From Lacticaseibacillus porcinae (GTDB taxonomy: Bacteria; Bacillota; Bacilli; Lactobacillales; Lactobacillaceae): a stretch of DNA of 64,000 nucleotides. This document shows, piece after piece, positions 43,755-51,459 of the stretch; positions within the stretch are counted from its first letter, which is position 1, and the number at the start of each line of letters is the position of its first letter. The DNA is taken from NCBI RefSeq assembly GCF_003946305.1, contig NZ_RHNS01000004.1:1-64000 (forward strand). Direction: 5' to 3'. A program made the position numbers and the translations under genes. Below the pieces are notes generated by a model that was not told the DNA's origin, made no database searches, and saw nothing but the letters and a program-made list of their open reading frames with translations.

Positions 43755-44447
43755 CTACAAATGTAACGATTCAAATACCGAAACGGCATCCCCTTGCACC
43801 ATATGGGCGCGCGGCGGCAGTTCCAACACTTCTTTATTGACTGCCACCAACGTCGCTCCCATCGGCGCATAACGCAATAATCCAGCAAAAGGATACACCA
43901 CCAAGCTAGTGCCAACAACAATTAACAAGTCGGCAGAACTCACCGCATCAACTGCCGCTTCAGCAACATTTTGATTGATCGGCTCGCCGTATAACACAAT
44001 GTCTGGTCGAATGATCCCGCCATCTGCTTGATGAATATCAGATTCACGATACTGATCATAAGTGAACGTCTGATGACAGGTTTGACAATACAGGCGATAC
44101 AAATTGCCGTGAAATTCGATCACATGATCGGCCCCAGCGGCGCGGTCGAGACCGTCGACGTTTTGAGTGACAATGGTGCCTTTGGCGTTAGTGATTGCTG
44201 CCATCTTTTGGTGGATCACATTCGGTTGGGCTTCTGGATGAAACATGTTGGCCAGCACCCATTGATGAAAATTCTCATGATGGCGCGCTAAGTTGTCATC
44301 AGATAAGGCGTATTCTGGTTTCTCTGAATCGGCGTACAACCCGCCTTTGCTGCGGTAATCAGGAATACCAGAAGCTGTCGATACCCCAGCCCCAGTCAAA
44401 AAGCAAATATTGTCAGCGTCAGTGATGGCTTGTTGTAAGTCAAACAT
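43755..44447 (-). CDS. SIR2-family NAD-dependent protein deacylase
   Basis: This 230-residue protein has NAD-binding GAGVSTASGIPDYRS, TQNVDGLDRAAG, the catalytic His in IEFHGNLYRLYC, and GTSLVVYPFAGL. The usual four-cysteine zinc knuckle is incomplete: CQTC is present, but the second CxxC is replaced by a stretch with IHQADGGIIRPDIVLYG. Zinc binding may therefore be lost or altered. Expected action is removing acyl groups from lysines with NAD. It starts after AGGAGG and is followed by the flavoprotein gene. Confidence 0.9.
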   Translation of the reverse strand: MFDLQQAITDADNICFLTGAGVSTASGIPDYRSKGGLYADSEKPEYALSDDNLARHHENFHQWVLANMFHPEAQPNVIHQKMAAITNAKGTIVTQNVDGLDRAAGADHVIEFHGNLYRLYCQTCHQTFTYDQYRESDIHQADGGIIRPDIVLYGEPINQNVAEAAVDAVSSADLLIVVGTSLVVYPFAGLLRYAPMGATLVAVNKEVLELPPRAHMVQGDAVSVFESLHL

Positions 44448-44459
44448 CGCAAAGACCTC

Positions 44460-45410
44460 CTAGCGTACGCTATAGTCCAATTGATACTGATCTAAAATCT
44501 CCCCTAAAGGCTGTTGATATAAACTTTGCATGGCAGCCGGCGTTGTATCTTTTAATGGTAAAACAAAGGCATTTTGGCGGTCGCCTTTGCCTAAAGCGAC
44601 ATAAGCCAATTGCTTGGTGGCGCGATCGCGATAAGCTGAGTGTTTTAAGGTAAACACTTGATTCAAACTCAACCGCAATTGACGCTGTGATAGCACTGGC
44701 GGCAAGGTGGCAAATTCATCGTTATCTAGCGGTTGAAACCCTGAGGCTTGCACCAGCACATTAAAGCGCGCCAGCAAGTTCACCACCGCGCGACGGTAAG
44801 CAAATGGTGAATCTAATTTTTTCTGTGTCAAAGTGGCATACAAATCTTGAGCCAATGGATAAGCTTGAGGGAAGTCTGCTTGCCACTGGGCTTTTTGATC
44901 ATCGGTGCCGCCGTCAACAAACAAGGTCATATGATCAAACAGTGACAGGCTGCGGTAGATCAACAAGTTATCGCCGCCGACAGGCTCTTTTGACAACGCT
45001 GAGGCAAAGCCTTTTGCTAAAAGTGCCAGTTGGCTTTCACCTAAAAAGCCGTGTTCGCGTTGCCAATCAGCAACGACTAAATGCAGCGCCGCAGTGGTCA
45101 AGGCCGTTGCTGTCGCATAATGTTGTTTGTCTAGTTCCGGTGTCCCAGTCAACAAGTGATATTGCACTTGCGGATAACCAGTCGTTGCCAAATACATATG
45201 CATCAATTCGTGACTCAAGGTGTAATCCACATCAGGGGAATCTTTGATCTGCACGACCAAGTCGCCATTTGGCTGCAACACTTCTTGCGATTGACTGTGC
45301 ACCAGTTTATCTGCAGGCGTGCCTGAGATCTCGAATTTCACTGGCATCGTGTAGCCTGGTTGAATTTGTTTAAATAAATCATTGAGTACAGGATTTTGAA
45401 TTTCTACCAT
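44460..45410 (-). CDS. Putative zinc metallopeptidase (HExxH)
   Basis: This 316-residue protein of a family I do not recognise has one clear motif, TLSHELMHMYLATTGYP (HExxH at about residue 68), as in zincin peptidases, with an upstream beta segment DLVVQIKDS. There is no signal peptide, so it would act in the cytoplasm. The C-terminal half has no familiar domain. It lies between the sirtuin and PHP genes, 12 and 9 nt away, and is probably part of that run. Start: AAGGAG before ATG. Confidence 0.72.
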   Translation of the reverse strand: MVEIQNPVLNDLFKQIQPGYTMPVKFEISGTPADKLVHSQSQEVLQPNGDLVVQIKDSPDVDYTLSHELMHMYLATTGYPQVQYHLLTGTPELDKQHYATATALTTAALHLVVADWQREHGFLGESQLALLAKGFASALSKEPVGGDNLLIYRSLSLFDHMTLFVDGGTDDQKAQWQADFPQAYPLAQDLYATLTQKKLDSPFAYRRAVVNLLARFNVLVQASGFQPLDNDEFATLPPVLSQRQLRLSLNQVFTLKHSAYRDRATKQLAYVALGKGDRQNAFVLPLKDTTPAAMQSLYQQPLGEILDQYQLDYSVR

Positions 45411-45419
45411 AGTAACTCC

Positions 45420-46199
45420 TTAATACGTGACCAAAGTTGGTTGATGATCTTGATATACCGCCAGTTGTTCAATGTGGTGGCGGTGTAGCAACGCTTTGGC
45501 TTGCGCAAATTCCATTTCAAACGCATCTGGCACATGGGCATCAGACCCTAAGGTGAACAACTTCCCGCCAAGTGCTTGATACCACGGGATCACCAAATCA
45601 TATAATGCCACATCATGCCACAAATACATCGACTTGGTGTTGAGCTCTAATGCCATGTGTTTGGCAATGATCTCACTAAAAATCCCTTGGATCATCGGCC
45701 GCGCCCATGCCGCAAGCTCTGCTGGCGTCACATCGACCACCCGCAGTCCATATTCAAAGTGCGCTAACACATCAGCCCCATCAAAGCGGCGGACGCCTGC
45801 TAACATCCGCGCATAATAATCTTGGACCAAGGTTTTTTTGTCGATCGTTTTAAAATGATCATCTTGAAAATCGTATTCGCCGTTATGATGAAAGCTCAGC
45901 AATACCAAATCATAGCGATTGGCATCTAAATATGCGTAAATGTCATTGAGTTTAGGTTCATAGTACCCGACTTCGATCCCACGCAGAAATTGGTTAGGAT
46001 ATTTTTGATGTAAGGCCTCAAGTTTTTGGACATAAGCGCGATAATCTGGTTTGTTATCGTGGTGTTCGTCATCAGGATTGAACATTTCCAAATGTTCTGT
46101 GGTGACAAAAGGATGATCAGTTTGCGCTAAATAAGCTTCAAACTGGGCATCAGAGTCAAACGAGAAGTAAGTGTGAACATGTTGATCGTAATACGGCAT
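45420..46199 (-). CDS. PHP-domain phosphatase (HisK/HisJ-like)
   Basis: This 259-residue protein has PHP motif I YYDQHVHTYFSFDSD, TTEHLEMF, ..RGIEVGYYEP.., LLSFHHNGE, and a C-terminal TLGSDAHVPDAF. These form the trinuclear metal site of HisJ-type histidinol phosphatases. No other his genes are in the window, so a different phosphoester substrate is possible. ATG 46199 is used (GGAGG 8 nt upstream); GTG 46208 is in frame. Confidence 0.85.
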   Translation of the reverse strand: MPYYDQHVHTYFSFDSDAQFEAYLAQTDHPFVTTEHLEMFNPDDEHHDNKPDYRAYVQKLEALHQKYPNQFLRGIEVGYYEPKLNDIYAYLDANRYDLVLLSFHHNGEYDFQDDHFKTIDKKTLVQDYYARMLAGVRRFDGADVLAHFEYGLRVVDVTPAELAAWARPMIQGIFSEIIAKHMALELNTKSMYLWHDVALYDLVIPWYQALGGKLFTLGSDAHVPDAFEMEFAQAKALLHRHHIEQLAVYQDHQPTLVTY

Positions 46200-46255
46200 C
46201 CGCGGCACCTCCGATTGTGATACCCTTAGTTTAACTTACAAGGAGGCGTTATCAC

Positions 46256-46765
46256 ATGAAAATTTCAGTTCCTTTAGAAAAAGGCTTCTTACCTGATCGC
46301 TTTGGTAAACATGCCGAGCCTGCTGACACGCATGCAGGCTACCCTAAGCGGAGTTTTCCGATCACCATCGCTGACGCGCCAGCAGATACCCAAAGCTTTG
46401 CGGTGTGGCTGATCGATTACGACGCCGTACCAGTGTCAGGTTTTCCTTGGATCCACTGGAATGTGGCTAATATTCCTAGCGACACCACCGAAATTCCTGA
46501 AGACGTCGAACGTACCCGCGCCCTTTCGATGACGCGCGGTCGTAACGCCAATGCCGGACATTTTGTAAATGCCACTGACCCTGAGATTTATGAAGGATAT
46601 GTCGGCCCGCAACCACCGAATGGCGATCACGCTTATACATTGACGGTATTTGCGTTGGACACGGAACTTGATTTACAACCAGGTTTTTGGTTGAATGAAG
46701 CACGCCACGCCATGAGCGGGCACATTTTAGCGGAAACTAGTTTAGATTTATGGTCGCGTGTATAA
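46256..46765 (+). CDS. PEBP-family (YbhB/YbcL-like) protein
   Basis: This 169-residue protein of the phosphatidylethanolamine-binding / Raf-kinase-inhibitor-like family has SFAVWLIDYDAVP, FPWIHWNVANIP, and the signature YVGPQPPNGDHAYTLTVFALD. Its function in bacteria is unclear. AAGGAGG lies before ATG. It is divergent from the PHP gene and about 60 nt before a reductase gene. Confidence 0.9.
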   Translation: MKISVPLEKGFLPDRFGKHAEPADTHAGYPKRSFPITIADAPADTQSFAVWLIDYDAVPVSGFPWIHWNVANIPSDTTEIPEDVERTRALSMTRGRNANAGHFVNATDPEIYEGYVGPQPPNGDHAYTLTVFALDTELDLQPGFWLNEARHAMSGHILAETSLDLWSRV

Positions 46766-46827
46766 GACGTGATAACGGTTACATTTTGTGATATAATGAA
46801 CACATCAAAGATAACGAGGTGGGCATT

Positions 46828-47364
46828 ATGGCACGAAAAGTGATTCTTTATTTGGCACAGAGCCTTGATGGCTTCATCGCTGAACCAGACGGCAGTACCG
46901 CTTGGCTTGGCGCGTTAGGTTCTAGTGCTGCAGATGACGCGTACCAACGCTTCTACGCTGGCATCGATTGCGTCTTAATGGGCCGCAAAACCTACCAACG
47001 GGCGCTGCGTCTAGCTGGGAGCTACCCTTATAGTGATAAAGAAAGTTATGTGTTCTCCACAAATTTACATGATACAGACGATCCAACCACAGTCGTTGCC
47101 GGTAATGTCCCTGCCTTTGTTCGCAAACTCAAAGAACAAAAAGGCAAAGATATTTGGTTAGTCGGCGGGGCAGATATTTTCACTGAGTTGCTGGAAGCGA
47201 ACTTAGTTGATGAATTGATCATCACGGTGGCGCCTGTCCTGCTCGGCGATGGGATCTCACTGGTGGCTAGCGGCATTCAAAACGTCAACTTGCATTTGTC
47301 CAAAGTTGAGAAACTCGATCAACTCACTGCTTTGCATTACGATGTTTGCGGGTCCAAAGCATGA
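46828..47364 (+). CDS. RibD C-terminal / dihydrofolate reductase-like protein
   Basis: This 178-residue protein resembles YwjB/YyaP proteins: LYLAQSLDGFIAEPDGSTAW, CVLMGRKTYQ, IWLVGGADIFTELLEANLVD, and LIITVAPVLLGDGISL. These NADPH-binding proteins share the DHFR fold, but the substrate is unknown. ATG 46828 follows GAGGTGG; the longer frame from 46819 (GTG) is possible. Its stop overlaps the start of the following VOC gene (ATGA). Confidence 0.88.
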   Translation: MARKVILYLAQSLDGFIAEPDGSTAWLGALGSSAADDAYQRFYAGIDCVLMGRKTYQRALRLAGSYPYSDKESYVFSTNLHDTDDPTTVVAGNVPAFVRKLKEQKGKDIWLVGGADIFTELLEANLVDELIITVAPVLLGDGISLVASGIQNVNLHLSKVEKLDQLTALHYDVCGSKA

Positions 47365-47789
47365 CCCAATTGATCCCATACATCGCTTATCCAAGCGCAA
47401 AAAAGGCGTTGGCTTATTACCAACGCGTTTTTCATGCTGAGGTGATCACACGTTTAAGCCCCACGCCACAACAAGCGGGGATGTTTGGGTTGGCGGCAGA
47501 TGCAGACTTAAGTGAATTGACCATGCACGCAGAGTTTACGGTTTTAGGGACGAAGCTGATGTGCAGCGACGCCTTTGGCCATGACGCCAAGCCTGCTTCG
47601 CAGATCAGTTTAATGTTGATGATCGATCCTGCTGATGCAGAACTCGGTGATGCTTTTTATCAACAGCTCGTTGATTCTGGTGAAGTGACTGTCGATATGC
47701 CTTATGCCTTGCAGTTTTGGGGCGACAAAATGGGGCAAGTCACTGATAAATTCGGCGTCGTATGGCGTTTGCAACAAGCACCAGCATAA
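47361..47789 (+). CDS. VOC-family (PhnB/glyoxalase-like) protein
   Basis: This 142-residue protein begins TQLIPYIAYPSAKKALAYYQ (first beta-alpha unit with family AxxFY-like pattern) and ends LQFWGDKMGQVTDKFGVVWR, typical of PhnB-like members of the vicinal oxygen chelate superfamily. The role is unknown. It is coupled to the upstream reductase gene by a 4-nt overlap. Confidence 0.88.
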   Translation: MTQLIPYIAYPSAKKALAYYQRVFHAEVITRLSPTPQQAGMFGLAADADLSELTMHAEFTVLGTKLMCSDAFGHDAKPASQISLMLMIDPADAELGDAFYQQLVDSGEVTVDMPYALQFWGDKMGQVTDKFGVVWRLQQAPA

Positions 47790-47792
47790 CTT

Positions 47793-47826
47793 AAAAAGCT
47801 TCAGGCCGCGGCCTGAAGCTTTTTTT
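47793..47826. terminator. Bidirectional terminator
   Basis: AAAAAGCTTCAGGCCGC / GCGGCCTGAAGCTTTTT nearly perfect hairpin between convergent genes. Confidence 0.92.
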
Positions 47827-48103
47827 AGTCTTCGTCGGGATACTCGCGCTCAGCCAACACCTTGTAATCGATCGGGTATTGTTCCAGCAAGTTATACAAA
47901 TCGACGTCGATATCAGACATGTCTGTTGCCACCACCGTTAAGATCAAGTATGGCGGTTCATTTGCCGTTGCCGGTTCGGTAACACTGATGAGGCCCTGCA
48001 CCACCTCTGCATCATTTGGATACCATTTTTGAACCGCCTTGATCATTGCTTCAAGTGACATGGTGGCAGTCGGATAGACTTTGAGGATCATCCAAGATTT
48101 CAT
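47825..48103 (-). CDS. Small protein of unknown function
   Basis: This 92-residue cytoplasmic-looking acidic protein reads MKSWMILKVYPTATMSLEAM, then a region with YLILTVVATDMSDIDVDLYN, ending in DED. I do not recognise it. A ribosome site (GGAGG) is upstream of ATG 48103, and an upstream extension is not supported. It stands alone, convergent with the VOC gene. Confidence 0.7.
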   Translation of the reverse strand: MKSWMILKVYPTATMSLEAMIKAVQKWYPNDAEVVQGLISVTEPATANEPPYLILTVVATDMSDIDVDLYNLLEQYPIDYKVLAEREYPDED

Positions 48104-48232
48104 ATTGTGCCTCCTGATACTGGATTTTTTTCTCGCTGACAAGTTTCTAATCCCAATAAACTTTTTTCTGATGACGACAAGTTATGACAACAGACAATGC
48201 AATAATGAAAGTAAATTAAGGAGGTCGCTATC

Positions 48233-48874
48233 ATGTCAAACTTCGACGATTACCAGTCGCTTAAAGCGCATTACCCCCAAGTCGCTGATGCCACCGATTG
48301 CCAATGGGCACTGCTGGCTAAGATGCAAGCTACCGAATGGCCTTTGCCGACAACTTTCCCCACAGATTCACAATTCAGTCTCGCCGCGTTATTTCTCCCT
48401 GATGAACGAGAAGCAGTCCTCAACGAGCCAACCCCTGCAGTCACCAAGTCCTTAGCTGACTTTAGTGAATGGCTGCGTGAAGTGCCACTTGAGTACGGCT
48501 GGTACGAAGATTCGCCAATGACTGACGAAGAATACGCCAGTGAGGAAAATCAAGTTGATTGGCAAGAATTTGCCCAGGCGCTTCACACAACCGCACAAAC
48601 GTTATGCGATGAGATCTTCGGTCCAGGATTGCCGGCAATGGCCGCTTCAGACAATTTCGAGATCCCCACTGAAGAAGAGTGGCCGTTGTTGTCCGTACTA
48701 GCAGTCTTGAAGACCAATCATCAGCCTTACTGGTTCATGCCAGATGACGTTTTAGCCCCACAACGCAGCGGGGTATTGCATGTTGCAGGCCTGGCTTTAC
48801 CTTATGACTTACCCGATTGGCAAGCAGGATTACCAACTGTGAAACTGGATTACATCGACTACCACATCGATTAA
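48233..48874 (+). CDS. Unknown acidic protein
   Basis: This 213-residue protein is rich in Glu/Asp and Trp, with no membrane segment or known motif seen. A good ribosome site (AAGGAGG) precedes ATG. It is a lone gene ended by the terminator at 48914-48960. Codon use is like its neighbours. Function unknown. Confidence 0.7.
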   Translation: MSNFDDYQSLKAHYPQVADATDCQWALLAKMQATEWPLPTTFPTDSQFSLAALFLPDEREAVLNEPTPAVTKSLADFSEWLREVPLEYGWYEDSPMTDEEYASEENQVDWQEFAQALHTTAQTLCDEIFGPGLPAMAASDNFEIPTEEEWPLLSVLAVLKTNHQPYWFMPDDVLAPQRSGVLHVAGLALPYDLPDWQAGLPTVKLDYIDYHID

Positions 48875-48913
48875 TGCAAAACACAATTTAACTGAGCAAT
48901 GCGGCCACAACTC

Positions 48914-48960
48914 AAAAACACAACCTCGTTTTCGAAATCGAAGGCGAGATCGTGTTTTTT
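48914..48960. terminator. Bidirectional terminator
   Basis: AAAACAC..CTCG/CGAG..GTGTTTT stem with A and T runs on the two sides, between convergent genes. Confidence 0.75.
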
Positions 48961-48965
48961 TGATG

Positions 48966-49733
48966 TTACCACTTAGCGATCGTGTCAGCGACTGCCTCAT
49001 TTAATTGACGACCGTAAGCAACAAATTCGTCATGAGACAAATGCGCACCATAATGTGGGAAGTCCATCAATACGGCATGAGGAAAGGCAGCTTGCAATTG
49101 CGGTTTAAATTCTTGAACTTTTTTCCCAAGCAAAACCATGATGAACTGATCAGAAACACCCAGTACTTCGTTGAGTTCATGTTGCAGTCCTTCAATATTT
49201 TCAGTGACTAATTCAGGATTTGCCTTCAAAAACGGCGCTAATTGATTGCCGTCTTTAGTAGCGATCCCACTGGCTAGCCACTGACGATGTTCATCAGGGC
49301 TAAACTTGAATAAGTCAGTCATATAAGCACCACACAACAGCGACTGTTGCCCATTGTGGGTCACAAATTCAGGATACATGGCGCGATGCGCATCGCCACC
49401 GCCATATTGATTGCCTAACATACGGCCTTGTTTGGCATGCGCTAAGCGTTCAGCTACTGTGTAAGTTTCCGCTTGCGCATGATCAATGATCGTCAAACTT
49501 TTGCGTACGCCGAAGTTCAATCCCAAAGCGACGACCCCTTTTTGTAAATATGGGGCCAGCTTCGTTTGATATTCTTCAGCACTGGATGCCTGCAAGGCCT
49601 CAGGCGCCATGGCATTGCCATGAAAACCTGGTTGCCAATAAGCAAAACTTGCGATATGTGGATAGGTGTCGCATACCCGTTGGTAACTGGCATAGTCAAG
49701 TTGATTGAATTGTCGAAAAGTTTCTGGACTCAT
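48966..49733 (-). CDS. Unknown protein, possibly uracil-DNA-glycosylase-like fold
   Basis: In this 255-residue protein the pattern VVALGLNFG, then FIMVLLGKKVQEF and a C-terminal LMDFPHYGAHLSHDEF is loosely like the LGKxA and HPS elements of uracil-DNA-glycosylase superfamily proteins. The catalytic residues cannot be aligned with confidence. GGAGGAG precedes ATG. It follows the AAA+ cluster on the same strand and could belong to it. Confidence 0.65.
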   Translation of the reverse strand: MSPETFRQFNQLDYASYQRVCDTYPHIASFAYWQPGFHGNAMAPEALQASSAEEYQTKLAPYLQKGVVALGLNFGVRKSLTIIDHAQAETYTVAERLAHAKQGRMLGNQYGGGDAHRAMYPEFVTHNGQQSLLCGAYMTDLFKFSPDEHRQWLASGIATKDGNQLAPFLKANPELVTENIEGLQHELNEVLGVSDQFIMVLLGKKVQEFKPQLQAAFPHAVLMDFPHYGAHLSHDEFVAYGRQLNEAVADTIAKW

Positions 49734-49760
49734 AATTGTTCTCCTCCTAAATGAAGCCGC

Positions 49761-50402
49761 TTAAAGGTCACTTTTGATCATTGTCGCCAACTGATGATCT
49801 TCAGTTAAGGCAAATTGAACGGTATAAGGAAAGGTATTGCGTGTCATCATATTGTCGATCACTGGTGCCAGTTCATCAGGCACACTCCAAAACAGCGGGC
49901 CTGCATCACTATCCGTCACGATTCCCGGATACCGAGTCCCAGTGTCGCCATCAATAAAGTAATCAGCATCAAAAACGCGAAACATGGTATCAACTTGCTC
50001 CGGACCAATTTCACGATTATTGTCGCGAGAGATTTGATGCGATGCGCCAAAGCGATCGTAATCAACGCATACATCCTCAACGGCATAAGTGGTGTTTGGC
50101 AGCAAGGTATGCAAATCAGGTAACGGGCGATAAATCACTTGAAAGTGGCGGCGCACAGAATCATAAGCAGCCGGAATTTCTTGGTAAGGTAATAAATCGG
50201 CATTTGCCGCTGGATGGCGTAGCAAGGCTTGAAACAACAATTGCATGGCTTGGGCATCATCGCGTTCACAAACGATCGAAAGGGCAGCCTCTTGGTCATC
50301 AATCAACGCGCCACCGAATTCAAAATCATTGTAATTGTAGTTTGTTAAATAGCGACGTTGTTTGTCATCATAAGTTTGTAGCCAAGCACGATATAAAGTC
50401 AT
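49761..50402 (-). CDS. Unknown protein
   Basis: This 213-residue soluble protein has no signal peptide or recognised motif; it begins MTLYRAWLQTYDDKQRR and has a central RHFQVIYRPLPDLHTLLP. GGGAGG lies upstream of ATG 50402. It is located between the WYL regulator and the previous unknown gene, all on the minus strand, with gaps of 73 and 27 nt. Function unknown. Confidence 0.65.
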   Translation of the reverse strand: MTLYRAWLQTYDDKQRRYLTNYNYNDFEFGGALIDDQEAALSIVCERDDAQAMQLLFQALLRHPAANADLLPYQEIPAAYDSVRRHFQVIYRPLPDLHTLLPNTTYAVEDVCVDYDRFGASHQISRDNNREIGPEQVDTMFRVFDADYFIDGDTGTRYPGIVTDSDAGPLFWSVPDELAPVIDNMMTRNTFPYTVQFALTEDHQLATMIKSDL

Positions 50403-50475
50403 ATTTTTTCCTCCCTCATTCACATCATCGCAACAAGGTTATTATGTGCTTGACCGATGACACATTATGGCAATT

Positions 50476-51459
50476 TCAAACTGATTTACTGCCATACAAT
50501 GCCGCCACTTTTAGCGCTGATTTTCTTAAATCATTCGCCATTTGTTGCGGGTACGTCACTTTAACGTCATCGCCTTGACTGCGAAGCCACAACAAGGCAC
50601 CTTTTTCATAAGCGAACGCTTCAATACGCGCAATATTACCAGTTTGTTTGGTCACTTTCGCCGTCGGAAAACGATCGCGGATCATATCCAGTGGCAAGCT
50701 GGTATCAAAAGTAAACCATACTTTGTCCCCCATGGCTAACGTTGCCGCAGTTTCGCGATGGTCGCGAATCGAAAAAGTTTCTTGAAGTGGCGCATGGCCA
50801 TCAGCTTGATAATCAATACTGGTCATTCGATCGATGCGAAACATCGTCAAATGGCCATGCAACTGCATCACCACGTAAAAATAGTTGGTTTCAAAATATA
50901 ACGTTTGTGGCTGTCCAATATAGTCTTTTGGTTCTGTTGCCGAGCTTTTGCGATAATGGAAGGTCACTTCACGTTGATCAGTGATCGCCGCGATCAGCAT
51001 TTCCAATTGTTGCAAGTTGTTTTGCGTTTGGGTGATCGGGACATAACTGCCTAATGCCGGCTTTAATTGTTGATACCACTGCTTGCGCATGCTGACAGGT
51101 AGGCTTTCGGCGACTTGCGCTAGGAGTTGATCCAAATCACCACGGTCAAAAAATCGCGACGCTAACAAAATTTCAGCAATGATCCGCGCCTTTTGATCGA
51201 CGGCAGCTTGTGCAGATGCTTGCAACAAATAGCCAGTTGGCACATGCACAACTTGATAGGCACTTTCGTTGGCAAGGAGTGTTTGTCGGATAATGGCGAT
51301 ATCACGGGCAAAAGCGCGATCGTTTTTACCAGATTTTCCAGACAACGTGGCTTCTAACGTTGCCCACCAGTCATGGGTGACGATCTTCCCTGATAACAAC
51401 TCAGAATAAACTGCTAATACTCGGCGAGCGCTTTTGTTGTCCAATTGTGTCACTGACAT
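50476..51459 (-). CDS. WYL-domain transcriptional regulator (downstream)
   Basis: This 327-residue protein has an N-terminal helical region resembling a winged helix (SARRVLAVYSELLSG, then DRAFARDIAIIRQTL) and a central WYL domain (AAITDQREVTFHYRKSSA, YYVVMQLHGHLTMFRIDRM-type strand). A C-terminal WCX-like extension contains RIEAFAYEKGALLWLRSQGD. WYL proteins bind nucleic acid ligands or nucleotides and often control defence or DNA-damage genes. The ATG overlaps the stop of the AAA+ gene (TGATG), and a GTG at 51462 is also in frame. It is paralogous to the regulator at 57543-58514. Confidence 0.85.
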   Translation of the reverse strand: MSVTQLDNKSARRVLAVYSELLSGKIVTHDWWATLEATLSGKSGKNDRAFARDIAIIRQTLLANESAYQVVHVPTGYLLQASAQAAVDQKARIIAEILLASRFFDRGDLDQLLAQVAESLPVSMRKQWYQQLKPALGSYVPITQTQNNLQQLEMLIAAITDQREVTFHYRKSSATEPKDYIGQPQTLYFETNYFYVVMQLHGHLTMFRIDRMTSIDYQADGHAPLQETFSIRDHRETAATLAMGDKVWFTFDTSLPLDMIRDRFPTAKVTKQTGNIARIEAFAYEKGALLWLRSQGDDVKVTYPQQMANDLRKSALKVAALYGSKSV

